Origin: CAYJLF01 sp964371055
GTDB lineage: Bacteria > Eisenbacteria > RBG-16-71-46 > CAIMUX01
Direction of reading: 5' to 3'
Length of the DNA stretch: 7,311 bases
Assembly (NCBI GenBank): GCA_964371055.1
Contig: CAYJLF010000040.1
Coordinates: 1 to 7,311 of the forward strand
Positions 1-7,278 of the stretch are shown here, piece after piece. The position numbers and the translations under genes were made by a program. Under the pieces are notes generated by a model that saw nothing but the letters and a program-made list of their open reading frames with translations, was not told the DNA's origin and did not search any database. How positions within the stretch are numbered: the first letter of the stretch is position 1; each line of letters begins with the position of its first letter.

Positions 1-71
1 CGCTGGATCTCGCCTACGACCACCAGGACTTCAACTCCCAGATCGCGACCACCCTGCGGATCGGATTCTGA
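1..71 (+). CDS. C-terminal end of a probable outer-membrane beta-barrel protein (partial)
   Basis: The first complete codon starts at base 3 and the frame ends with TGA at 69-71, giving 22 visible residues. The last stretch reads SQIATTLRIGF. Counting back from the terminal Phe, every second residue is Ile, Leu, Thr and Ile. This alternation plus a C-terminal aromatic residue is the known signature of the last strand of outer-membrane beta-barrels, the signal read by the BAM machinery. The gene stops 18 bases before the start of the giant gene, so the two are probably in one operon. Given the T9SS-like sorting domain at the end of that protein, a PorV/PorP-type barrel is one possibility, but 22 residues cannot identify a family. 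The first base-frame alternative lacks this pattern and stays open into the next gene, so it was not chosen. Confidence 0.62.
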   Translation, partial: LDLAYDHQDFNSQIATTLRIGF

Positions 72-83
72 GAGGGGGGCGGG
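72..83 (+). promoter_or_regulatory. Weak, G-rich ribosome binding site for the giant gene
   Basis: The 18-base gap after the upstream stop holds GAGGGGGGCGGG. The GAGG at 72-75 is the best match to the anti-Shine-Dalgarno sequence but sits 14 bases from the ATG at 90. The rest could pair only with G-U wobbles. It supports the start at 90 weakly. No other in-frame ATG or GTG lies between this point and the hydrophobic core of the signal peptide. Translation may be partly coupled to the upstream gene. Confidence 0.4.
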
Positions 84-89
84 ACCAGT

Positions 90-224
90 ATGTGTTTGGC
101 TGTCTCGACCAGGCTCCATGGGTCGAAGGATGTCGGCGAGCGGCGCCTCACCGGAGTCTGTCGCCTGCTACTGCTCGCGGCGTTGACCGCCGGGGGCATC
201 GTGGCGCCAGGGCGGGGGGAGGCG
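90..224 (+). other. Signal peptide of the giant protein (Sec type)
   Basis: Residues 1-25 form a long polar, positively charged n-region with Arg-Arg at 18-19 and Arg25. Residues 26-39 (LLLLAALTAGGIVA) are the hydrophobic core. A plausible signal peptidase I site follows Ala45 in GRGEA-VNPAP. The n-region is longer than usual, so the true start could lie later, but there is no later in-frame ATG or GTG before the core (only a TTG at 96). The export prediction does not depend on the exact start. Confidence 0.75.
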
Positions 225-3200
225 GTCAACCCGGCGCCCTCCTTGACCGGATGCACCACGAATGACCAGAGCATCGGGGTCGGCCAATCTGTCAGGTATA
301 CATTCTCGCTGTCGAGTGCCGTCGAAGTCACGGGCGGAGCCACCGCCCCCGTCCGGGTCACTCTCCGGGAGAAATCGACGCAGGGCGACATACTAGGTCA
401 GCGACTCGTTGGATCGGTTGGAGACGGGTCCCGCCAGATCGTGATCACTCAGGCGCTGAGAGAGGAAGCCGGTTTCGGGACCAGCGCCCTCCATGTGAAG
501 TCCGGCGGGATCGAGATCGACTTCGACAACGACGGCACCTACACCGCGATCTCGACTGGCATCGACAGCAGCGTCCGGAAGTTCAACCCTGCCGCGGCAT
601 GCGACCTGGAGTCCCCGACGATCACAGGCTGGATGGATCCGGTCGGAGGAACGTACCGGATCGGATTGGACCTGTCGATCGCGGTGACTCTGAGCGAGGC
701 CGTCGAGGACGGGGGGGCGGTCCTGGAGGTGTCGGGGAACAGCGTGCGGCTGAGCATGGGCACGGCCTCCCCTTCAAATCAGAACAAGACCCTGACGTGG
801 ACGCGACGCCTCCAGGAGCACGATATGAACATCGCGGCTCCGACGCCGTTGACGGTGAAGACGCTGTCGGTGACGGACCTGGTCGGAAACGCGGTCGCGT
901 TTCCCAGCAAATCGTGGACGAACCTGACGATCGACACGGAGTACCCGGCGATCACGAGTTGGACGAATCCGGCTCCTGGCACCTATGCGATCGGGGTAGA
1001 CCTCGTGATCGGTCTGACGCTAAGCGAGACCGTGCAGGCGTCGGGCGGAAACGCGCCGGTGCTGATCGTGACGGGAAGCGGCGTGCCGCTGAACATGGGG
1101 ACGGCAGTAGCGTCAAACGGCGATAGGACGCTCGCTTGGACGCGAGATTTGCTGGAACACGACATGAACATTGCAGCTCCGACGCCGTTGACGGTGACGA
1201 CTCTGACGGTGAAGGACCAGGCAGGAAACGCAGCGTTCCTTCCCCCGAAGTCGTGGACGAACCTGACGATCGACACGGAGTATCCCCGGCCCACAGCGTG
1301 GGACCCGGTCCATTCGAGCGCGAACTACCCATATGGCTCTGCCCTGGCATTGATTCTCCGGTTCCCCGAGACGATCGTCATCGATGCGAGCCTGGCGCTG
1401 TCCGTCCGCGGAGATGGGGCCGCGTCATGGTCGATGGGGAACGCCACCCTCGGTGGCGGCGGAGCCGAACTCGCATGGTCGAAGGTTCTGAGTCCGGAGA
1501 ACTGCCTGAACACGACCGCCGGCGGCAAGCTCAAAGTAGTGTCCCTGAACGGCAGTATCCATGACCTGGCAGGCAACCCTCTGTCGGCAGGCGCCTTCGG
1601 CGTTCCTGTCCTGGGTCACGAGTGGACGACGAGCCGCATCGACACCGTGATCCCGGAAGTCACGGGTGCCCAGGGTACGGGAACGAGTCCTTACTGCTTC
1701 GGTCCACGCCGGCCCGGCATGATCCGCCTCTCGGCGTCGGAGTCAGTCACGCTGCCTGCCGGGCAGACGGTCCGGCCGGCCTACACCCAGCCGGGCGACA
1801 GTCCCGGAAAGGCGGGCCCGTTCACGGGCGGCACCTTTGACTGCCCCTTCACTCCCGGCGAGAACGCAGCGGACGGGAGCATCAATCTAACCGGCCTGAC
1901 CTATGCCGTGGCTGGACCTCTCAAATTGACCGACGTGGTCGGCAACCCCGCGCGGGTGAGGAACGGCAGCGTGTCTGTGGCGAGCTTCCAGGTGGATTGC
2001 ACTCCGCCGACGAACCTTGCGCTGATCTATCCTTCGGGTGATCCGGAGCCGTTGTCGGGATCGCCGCTCAACCCAACCGACTCCTTTGTCGCGAGCGCGA
2101 CGGACGGTTGCGCCCTGGGTTCGGTCGATGTCGTCATCACGGGGCTCCCGCCGGCACCGCAGGTGGCGTTTCCGACCTGGAACCGGGCGCCGAGTCAGGC
2201 GCACGAGATCATGGTACGGGCGCGGGACGCGGCGCAGAACGTGGCCGAGCGGACCTATTCGGTGGGGGTGGACAACCCCCGGGTGACCGCCTACCGTGCC
2301 TTTGGATTCACGGACCCGATTCCCACCGATACCCCGACCAAGGTCTTTCCGGCGGGCTACCCATGCACGGTGACGGGCGAGATGCAGAACGGGGGCGAAC
2401 TCGCCATTCCACAGGCCATCGCCCGCTTCAGCCTGATGAGCGGTGAGTCGGAGATCGCGGCGGTGGAAACTGACCCCGAAGACCTCCCGGCGGAATCGTG
2501 GTCCGGCTCCCGTTCGCTGCCGATGATGATTCCCGTGACGACCAGCCCGGGGTCGGGATACTCGCTTCAGATGAGGCACGCGACGCCTGCTTGGACGATC
2601 CATGACATGACACCTGCGACCGATCCGGGCTACGCCGTGGCCAGCGCGAAACTCGAGATGACCGCGGTCCTGGCGGATGACGAGATCGTGGCAGGAGACA
2701 CACTGTCCTTCTGCATTCAGCTCGCCCAGGACGACAACGGGGGCGTGGCCACGCACGCGGACGTGCTGGCCGAGGGGTTCGATGGTGTCGGCGGGCAGCA
2801 CTGGACCGACGGGAGCCTCGGCATCACGTTCCCGACCACGATCCTTTCGCGGTCGGGCACTCCCTGCCTGCCGCTGCCGTCCTCCCGGCCGTTCGTCGTC
2901 GACAAGCGGACCTCGAACGACACCACGTTCGTGCTCGACTCCGCCAGTTTTCGCGGCAAGACGGACCAGTGGGGCGCGAGTCCGGAAGCGCACGGAAGCA
3001 GATTCGTCGTCCAGTACCAGCTTGACTCGAACACACCGACGGCGAGTCAGACGATCAAGGTCACGAACGCGGTCCTGGCATCTTCAGCGTCGGAAACAGA
3101 GGAATTCGCTCCCTGGACAGCGCCCCTCCATGGCTACTGGGGACAGGATCTTACGTTCTACATCGGTATCCGCAATGACCGGGATGTGGCCGATCCGCGG

Positions 3201-6200
3201 TACCGGCTCGAAATGGGCTGTCCGAACGACGGCTGGTTCGACGTCTTGCGCAATGTCGGCTGGGAACTGAAAAGCCCGCCCTCGGGCGACACGCAGACCT
3301 GGGTCTTCGACCCGGCCGGTGCCTATCCCGTCAGCCCGTTACCGTCGGTCCTCCCAGGCGCGACGGAGACGTACGTGCCGGTCGTCGTGAGAGGGAGGCC
3401 GGACGGCTACAACACCCCGGACGGCATCACGGTCCGCGTCTACTCCGATCGTCGTTGGACTGCGCTGACCCGTGACAAGCAGATCGTCTGGGACCGGGGC
3501 GACTGGAACAAGCGCAGCATGTGCTACCCCGGCAGTAGTGTGGTGGACGCCGGCTCCGTGTTGCCGTATCAGCTTGTCTTGAATGCGGCGCAGGCGGGGA
3601 GTCCCAACCGCGCGGTCCAGGTTCTCGTGAGCAAGGAGGCACTCGATGTCATGGACCTGGCGCTCAACAGCCCCAGCCAGCTGGCGCTCGACAAGGGGAC
3701 GGGCACCGATGTCGCTTTCACGCAGGAAATGCAGTGCGTAGGCACGACGACGTACTTCGCGACCGATCCGCAAGCGATCACCGCAAGCCAGACCGTGACC
3801 TGGACACTGAAGGCCAAGACGAGGAGTGATCTCGCGGATCAGCTCGATACCGTCGGACTCCTGCGCAGCGCGGTGCTGCTGAGGCTCGATGACGGTTCCT
3901 GCGTCGGGGTCGATGCGAGCGAGTGCCCGGGCAACAACACGCTGGTGACGGTGCGCAACGTCCGCCTGGAGTTCACGATCGAGGCCGGCAGCGTCGGCTC
4001 CCCCGTGGTGATTCCGGCTGGAGGGTCGGGAGCCGTGCGTATCACTCTGGCCAACCGGGGGGGGCGTGCACTCGGCGCGGGCGGTGAGGCCACCGCCGGC
4101 AACGCCTTCGTCGCGGGCGTTGGGGAGTCGAGTCACCCAGCGTTCAACCTCGCCGGTGGGCTGGGGAGTGGCCAGTCGCTTCCCACGATCGACTGGACAA
4201 TCACGGCGGCAAAGACGGCCGTTGCGTACGAAGGTGGAATGGTGCCGGGCCTGTTCCAGTCGCTGGACGGGTGGTGCCTGAAGTATCCACCGGTCCGGCC
4301 GGAGTGTGGATTCACCCCGACGGCGGATCTGGTGCAGACCGGCGGGGGCATCCGGATCACGTCGCCGAACCTGCAGGCGAGAATCCTGCAGACGCCGACC
4401 AACCCACAGACGATTCCGACCGGTGACTATCTTACCCTGACCGTGCAGGTGGAGAATGTCGGGGACCAGGCAGGCCAGGCACGAATCTCGGTCGACCCGA
4501 TCGCCGGACTGAGATGGACGGGCGGGGGCTGGCCGTCGGATAGCACCGTGACTGCTCCGGCTGGTGCCATCGTCCAACGGGTGATGAACTTCGAGGTCAC
4601 CGCGGGCGTGGGCACGGTCGTCGTGCTTGAAGGCAAGGTTCATCCGGAGAGCGAATTCCAAATCGCAACCGTGCAGAACCAGTTGGCAGACCTGATGGTG
4701 GTGGGCCCGGCGCTCGACATCTCGGAGCCGTCTAGCCCGAGCGACACGATCGAGGTGCGCAAGCCTCTGGTGCTGCGGTACACGGTGGACAACAACCAGG
4801 CTTCCGGCTCGCTGGTGCCCAGCCTGACGATCCTGGCTCCGGTGCTCAGCGGGGGAGCGCCGTCCGGCTCGGTGCGGCTGGTAGATGTCTGCTTCCGGCC
4901 GGACCGCACGACGGAGGTTGGAAAGGTCTGCCGCACGGACTACACCTTCGGGACAAAGTGGACGGGCCTCCCGGCGATCGGCTGGGATAAGACGGGGATG
5001 GTTGAGATCCAGCTGGTCCCGGGTCTGTCGATCCCCGACGGCACGCAACTGACGCCCGGAAACGTCAAGATCGAGTGGGACGGCGGCGATGACGACGCCA
5101 GCACGGAGAAGCAGATCACGATCAACAACAGCGTGGTCGGAACGGAGACTGTGACCCCCAGTCCGCTCGAGCCGCTGGCCGGAGGCCTGGTGGATTACAG
5201 GTTCACGATCACGAACACGTCGGGGGTTCCGCGCCCGGCCAACCCTCCCCTGGCGCTTCTGGTTTCGCGACCAGCAGGACTGTCGTGGGCGAGCGGCAAT
5301 ACCGCACTGCGCGACACACTCCCGTTCGCCGACTCGACCGCGACGGACGTGACGGTCCAGTTCCGCATCGCACGCGACTGGTCCGACCTCACCATGATCG
5401 ATCGGAACCAGTTCGGCGCCGGGGTCGAGTTCATGGGTGACGGTCCGGAACCCCCGATCATCGATGACCGATATGAAGTCGGGGACTACACGTCGGTCGC
5501 GCCGCGGAATGTGCGGTTCCGGATCACGGATCCGGATGTCGCGTTCGACTCACCGGAGTTCGACTATCTGGCCGGGGACACGCTGCGTTTGGGCTACGCG
5601 CTTGAGAACATTGGCCAAGTGGTGGCGGACACGGTCTCGGTCATCGTGCGATACGAGCACCAGGTCAGCGGCGGCTCGGCCACGATTGACAGCCTGGAGC
5701 TGAAAGTGGCCGGCGGACTGCCGGTGCGTGTCCCCAAGGTGTTGCAGATGTCGTTACCGCTGTCGGTCTCGCGATTCCGGAACGGAGACACGATCAAGTT
5801 CAGGAATGTGCGGATCGACGCGGCGGGCCGGGGGAGGGATGCTCCCCTCGAGGGGCAGGAAGGCATCACCAACCTGCCGCCTGGTGGAATCCAGGGGCTG
5901 AAGCTGGTCTGCGATATCCGGCGGCTGAGTCGTTTCAATGGAGCGGCGCTGGACGAGGTGGCGGCCCGGCTTGGAGTCAACCAGGGCGCGGTTGTTCCTT
6001 TTGGCCTCCTCCTGAGAAACGAGGGGGCGGTAAAGCACAGCGGTTCTCTCGAGATTCGCCTGCCGTTGCCGTTGAATCTGCTCGTGGCTGGCGACTCGAC
6101 TCATCCGAGAGATGACTGGTTCGTGGAAACGCAGGGCACGCAGACCTGGGTCAGGTTTACCCGAGAGATCACTCCGGCAACCTGGCCTCAAGGAAGTGCG

Positions 6201-7196
6201 CAGGAGATCTACCTGGTGCCCGCGGGAACTGGGGCCGTCGCTCCCGGGATCGGGCTCGACACACGTGGTTTCTCTGGAGACCTTCGGCTTGCTCTGGGTG
6301 AGGGAACGATCGTCGGGCAGTACACCATCTCGGGGACGAGGACGGTCGAGCCGGAGTTCAGGTTCACGACCGGAAGCGAGCCGTGGACGTTCAGCGTCAA
6401 CGATTGTGACGCCACCAGCCTGCGAACGACGCTCCACGTGGTGGGCACGCAGGCAGCGTTCCAGCGGGGCGATCAGATCCCGCTACGCATGGAGATGTTG
6501 TTTGAGGGTGATCCCGGCCTGGTGCTCCGGGGCGACCTGGTACTCACGGCGACGCTCAAGGACGATCGCTTCGAGTTCGTTGGGGCGGCGTTGGGCGAGC
6601 CGGTCCGGGAGTGGGCCTCGGTCACTCCGGCCACGGAGAAGACGGTCGTGATGCGCAGCACCGACATCCGCGGGGGATCCGACAACAAGGTGAGCTGGGA
6701 GCTCACGATTCAGACCACGAAGCTGGAGCAGCCGGGAACGGTGGAAGTCGATCTGACGAGTGCGATCGAGCTGAACTGGAGCTGGACGGTACGTCCGGGA
6801 TCGAGCAACGACTGCGGGTTCAACGCAGACCAGGGAGGTGTGGGCTGGGACAACGGGGAACTGTGGATCGAGGCGACGCACCGGGGCGGCGAGATGGTGA
6901 AGCTGCTTGGGCGTCCGAACCCGGCCAGCCAGGAGACGCGGATCTGCTATGACCTGGAGATCGGGACGACGCGGGTGGAGTTGTTCGTGACGGACCTGGC
7001 GGGCAACCTGATCCTGCACACGGTCAGTTCGGCCTCGCGAGCCCTGAGGACATCAGCCGGGTTCAACGAGTTTGTCTGGGACGTGCGGGAGGTTCCGAAC
7101 GGAGTGTACCTGGCTCGGCTGGAGGTGGACGGGACGGGGACGAACGGCCGCTCTCTGCGGGAGACCCGGCGGGTCAAGCTGGCGGTGCTGAAGTGA
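90..7196 (+). CDS. Giant secreted multi-domain protein: Ig-like and CARDB-like repeats with a T9SS type A-like C-terminal sorting domain
   Basis: The protein has 2368 residues and no recognised catalytic motif. An N-terminal signal peptide spans about residues 1-45. A first beta-rich domain (about 46-174) carries DFDNDG at 144-149, a DxDxDG calcium-loop type motif. Five Ig-like modules follow (about 175-284, 285-397, 398-520, 521-636, 637-729), with DxxGN-type turns beginning at 263, 376, 492, 615 and 713. About eleven diverged CARDB/DUF11-like modules fill 735-2260. The C-terminal domain (2269-2368) has PNP at 2276-2278, VTDLAGN, WD at 2330-2331 and NGVY, as in T9SS sorting or FlgD-type Ig domains. 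The ATG at 90 was chosen because it is the only ATG or GTG ahead of the signal peptide core. A likely role is a long surface stalk, adhesin or matrix protein; this is inferred from architecture alone. The specific ligand is unknown. About two dozen cysteines are present, several in close pairs, fitting an exported, disulfide-bearing protein. Confidence 0.95.
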   Translation: MCLAVSTRLHGSKDVGERRLTGVCRLLLLAALTAGGIVAPGRGEAVNPAPSLTGCTTNDQSIGVGQSVRYTFSLSSAVEVTGGATAPVRVTLREKSTQGDILGQRLVGSVGDGSRQIVITQALREEAGFGTSALHVKSGGIEIDFDNDGTYTAISTGIDSSVRKFNPAAACDLESPTITGWMDPVGGTYRIGLDLSIAVTLSEAVEDGGAVLEVSGNSVRLSMGTASPSNQNKTLTWTRRLQEHDMNIAAPTPLTVKTLSVTDLVGNAVAFPSKSWTNLTIDTEYPAITSWTNPAPGTYAIGVDLVIGLTLSETVQASGGNAPVLIVTGSGVPLNMGTAVASNGDRTLAWTRDLLEHDMNIAAPTPLTVTTLTVKDQAGNAAFLPPKSWTNLTIDTEYPRPTAWDPVHSSANYPYGSALALILRFPETIVIDASLALSVRGDGAASWSMGNATLGGGGAELAWSKVLSPENCLNTTAGGKLKVVSLNGSIHDLAGNPLSAGAFGVPVLGHEWTTSRIDTVIPEVTGAQGTGTSPYCFGPRRPGMIRLSASESVTLPAGQTVRPAYTQPGDSPGKAGPFTGGTFDCPFTPGENAADGSINLTGLTYAVAGPLKLTDVVGNPARVRNGSVSVASFQVDCTPPTNLALIYPSGDPEPLSGSPLNPTDSFVASATDGCALGSVDVVITGLPPAPQVAFPTWNRAPSQAHEIMVRARDAAQNVAERTYSVGVDNPRVTAYRAFGFTDPIPTDTPTKVFPAGYPCTVTGEMQNGGELAIPQAIARFSLMSGESEIAAVETDPEDLPAESWSGSRSLPMMIPVTTSPGSGYSLQMRHATPAWTIHDMTPATDPGYAVASAKLEMTAVLADDEIVAGDTLSFCIQLAQDDNGGVATHADVLAEGFDGVGGQHWTDGSLGITFPTTILSRSGTPCLPLPSSRPFVVDKRTSNDTTFVLDSASFRGKTDQWGASPEAHGSRFVVQYQLDSNTPTASQTIKVTNAVLASSASETEEFAPWTAPLHGYWGQDLTFYIGIRNDRDVADPRYRLEMGCPNDGWFDVLRNVGWELKSPPSGDTQTWVFDPAGAYPVSPLPSVLPGATETYVPVVVRGRPDGYNTPDGITVRVYSDRRWTALTRDKQIVWDRGDWNKRSMCYPGSSVVDAGSVLPYQLVLNAAQAGSPNRAVQVLVSKEALDVMDLALNSPSQLALDKGTGTDVAFTQEMQCVGTTTYFATDPQAITASQTVTWTLKAKTRSDLADQLDTVGLLRSAVLLRLDDGSCVGVDASECPGNNTLVTVRNVRLEFTIEAGSVGSPVVIPAGGSGAVRITLANRGGRALGAGGEATAGNAFVAGVGESSHPAFNLAGGLGSGQSLPTIDWTITAAKTAVAYEGGMVPGLFQSLDGWCLKYPPVRPECGFTPTADLVQTGGGIRITSPNLQARILQTPTNPQTIPTGDYLTLTVQVENVGDQAGQARISVDPIAGLRWTGGGWPSDSTVTAPAGAIVQRVMNFEVTAGVGTVVVLEGKVHPESEFQIATVQNQLADLMVVGPALDISEPSSPSDTIEVRKPLVLRYTVDNNQASGSLVPSLTILAPVLSGGAPSGSVRLVDVCFRPDRTTEVGKVCRTDYTFGTKWTGLPAIGWDKTGMVEIQLVPGLSIPDGTQLTPGNVKIEWDGGDDDASTEKQITINNSVVGTETVTPSPLEPLAGGLVDYRFTITNTSGVPRPANPPLALLVSRPAGLSWASGNTALRDTLPFADSTATDVTVQFRIARDWSDLTMIDRNQFGAGVEFMGDGPEPPIIDDRYEVGDYTSVAPRNVRFRITDPDVAFDSPEFDYLAGDTLRLGYALENIGQVVADTVSVIVRYEHQVSGGSATIDSLELKVAGGLPVRVPKVLQMSLPLSVSRFRNGDTIKFRNVRIDAAGRGRDAPLEGQEGITNLPPGGIQGLKLVCDIRRLSRFNGAALDEVAARLGVNQGAVVPFGLLLRNEGAVKHSGSLEIRLPLPLNLLVAGDSTHPRDDWFVETQGTQTWVRFTREITPATWPQGSAQEIYLVPAGTGAVAPGIGLDTRGFSGDLRLALGEGTIVGQYTISGTRTVEPEFRFTTGSEPWTFSVNDCDATSLRTTLHVVGTQAAFQRGDQIPLRMEMLFEGDPGLVLRGDLVLTATLKDDRFEFVGAALGEPVREWASVTPATEKTVVMRSTDIRGGSDNKVSWELTIQTTKLEQPGTVEVDLTSAIELNWSWTVRPGSSNDCGFNADQGGVGWDNGELWIEATHRGGEMVKLLGRPNPASQETRICYDLEIGTTRVELFVTDLAGNLILHTVSSASRALRTSAGFNEFVWDVREVPNGVYLARLEVDGTGTNGRSLRETRRVKLAVLK
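612..1280 (+). repeat. Tandem duplication of an Ig-like module (330 bp and 339 bp units)
   Basis: Unit 1 is 612-941 (residues 175-284) and unit 2 is 942-1280 (residues 285-397). By hand alignment about 69 of 110 residues are identical, with a three-residue gap near the middle. Both units share EHDMNIAAPTPLTV and end with KSWTNLTIDTE. At the DNA level, 22 bases at 837-858 recur exactly at 1176-1197, and 32 bases at 912-943 recur exactly at 1251-1282, both at an offset of 339. The second half of the unit is about 82 percent identical in DNA, while the first half is clearly more diverged. This is an in-frame domain duplication inside the coding region. Confidence 0.93.
1281..2276 (+). repeat. 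Three further diverged Ig-like modules (units 3 to 5)
   Basis: Unit 3 (residues 398-520) keeps the frame of units 1 and 2: an early Trp-Asp-Pro, a SMGNA segment matching their SMGTA/NMGTA, an AW-S/T segment, DLAGN at 492, and a closing RIDTVIP that parallels TIDTEYP. Unit 4 (521-636) keeps SASESVTL and DVVGN at 615. Unit 5 (637-729) opens with CTPPTN and has DAAQN at 713 followed by a YSVGVDN strand, resembling HYR-type domains. The five modules therefore look like one family of Ig-like folds with increasing divergence away from the tandem pair. Boundaries are approximate. Confidence 0.65.
2292..6869 (+). repeat. Array of about eleven diverged CARDB/DUF11-like beta-sandwich modules
   Basis: A degenerate pattern recurs: a hydrophobic strand, about 15 residues, then a Gly-x-x-Leu strand leading to Asn-x-Gly. 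The Asn or its equivalent falls at residues 767, 883, 1029, 1165, 1322, 1456, 1568, 1709, 1840, 1977 and about 2139 (Glu in the last). Steps are 112-162 residues, averaging about 137. The clearest examples are GDYLTLTVQVENVG, GDTLRLGYALENIG, GLVDYRFTITNTSG, SGAVRITLANRGG and VVPFGLLLRNEG. This matches what is known of CARDB and DUF11-type domains, which carry a pGexvtxtxxvkNxG core and build cell-surface stalks. No DNA-level repetition is left, so the array is old or diversified. Modules 2-4 and 11 are the weakest matches. Confidence 0.6.
6894..7193 (+). other. C-terminal T9SS type A-like sorting domain (FlgD-like Ig fold)
   Basis: Residues 2269-2368 follow the known layout of T9SS type A sorting domains: PNP at 2276-2278, then a strand with RICYDL, VELFVTDLAGN (the usual position of a yDlxGr turn), a Gly-x-Asn then VWD at 2329-2331, NGVYLARLEV, and a basic-hydrophobic last strand RRVKLAVLK that ends the protein. 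In known systems this domain carries the cargo through the T9SS translocon in the outer membrane and is cleaved by PorU, leaving the protein attached or released. FlgD-type Ig domains share the core, so the sorting role is likely but not proven by sequence alone. Confidence 0.8.
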
Positions 7197-7278
7197 GCCG
7201 GGCCAGGCGCCACTCGCGGTGATGCGCCAGACCAGTCGACCTCATGGGGTGCGGTTGGCAACGAAGGAGGGCCGGAAG
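7197..7278. other. Intergenic gap with a possible hairpin
   Basis: This 82-base gap separates the giant gene from the next start. GGCGC at 7206-7210 can pair with GCGCC at 7224-7228, and inside it CACT at 7211-7214 can pair with GGTG at 7218-7221, with a two-base bulge (7222-7223) and a three-base loop. No T-run follows, so this is not a standard intrinsic terminator. It may be a weak pause, a 3' end-protecting hairpin, or chance in GC-rich DNA. No convincing promoter was seen. Confidence 0.3.
7264..7270 (+). promoter_or_regulatory. Strong Shine-Dalgarno site for the downstream gene
   Basis: AAGGAGG at 7264-7270 is a full match to the anti-Shine-Dalgarno core and lies 8 bases before the ATG at 7279, the ideal distance. 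It is much stronger than the site ahead of the giant gene and is the main evidence for the partial gene that follows. Confidence 0.8.

Noticed and set aside
141..146. Twin arginine at residues 18-19 as a possible Tat signal
   Set aside because: The surrounding residues (GERRLTGV) lack the S-RR-x-F-L-K type consensus, and the protein shows no cofactor-binding domain that would call for Tat export.
243..254. Lipobox-like LTGC at residues 52-55 of the giant protein
   Set aside because: It matches the lipobox pattern, but about 12 mostly polar residues separate it from the end of the hydrophobic core (about residue 39), whereas a lipoprotein cysteine directly follows the core.
1887..2993. A 368-codon open frame on the minus strand
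   Set aside because: Same reason: Arg-rich low-information translation opposite well-supported module sequence, with no plausible ribosome binding context considered sufficient to outweigh that.
3339..5048. A 569-codon open frame on the minus strand
   Set aside because: It lies wholly antisense to the giant gene, its translation is rich in Arg and His with no domain or signal, and long antisense frames are expected in GC-rich coding DNA.
3495..6533. Several RGD tripeptides in the giant protein (for example in DRGDW, QRGDQ and LRGDL)
   Set aside because: Three RGD occurrences in 2368 Gly-, Arg- and Asp-rich residues are expected by chance, they occupy different positions in the modules, and at least two lie at strand starts rather than exposed loops.
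7206..7228. GC-rich hairpin as an intrinsic terminator of the giant gene
   Set aside because: The stem is short and bulged and no T-run follows it, so it was kept only as a possible hairpin and not called a terminator.
7255..7260. TTGGCA as a possible -35 promoter element for the downstream gene
   Set aside because: Only 18 bases separate it from the ATG, leaving no room for a -10 element and a leader containing the Shine-Dalgarno site.
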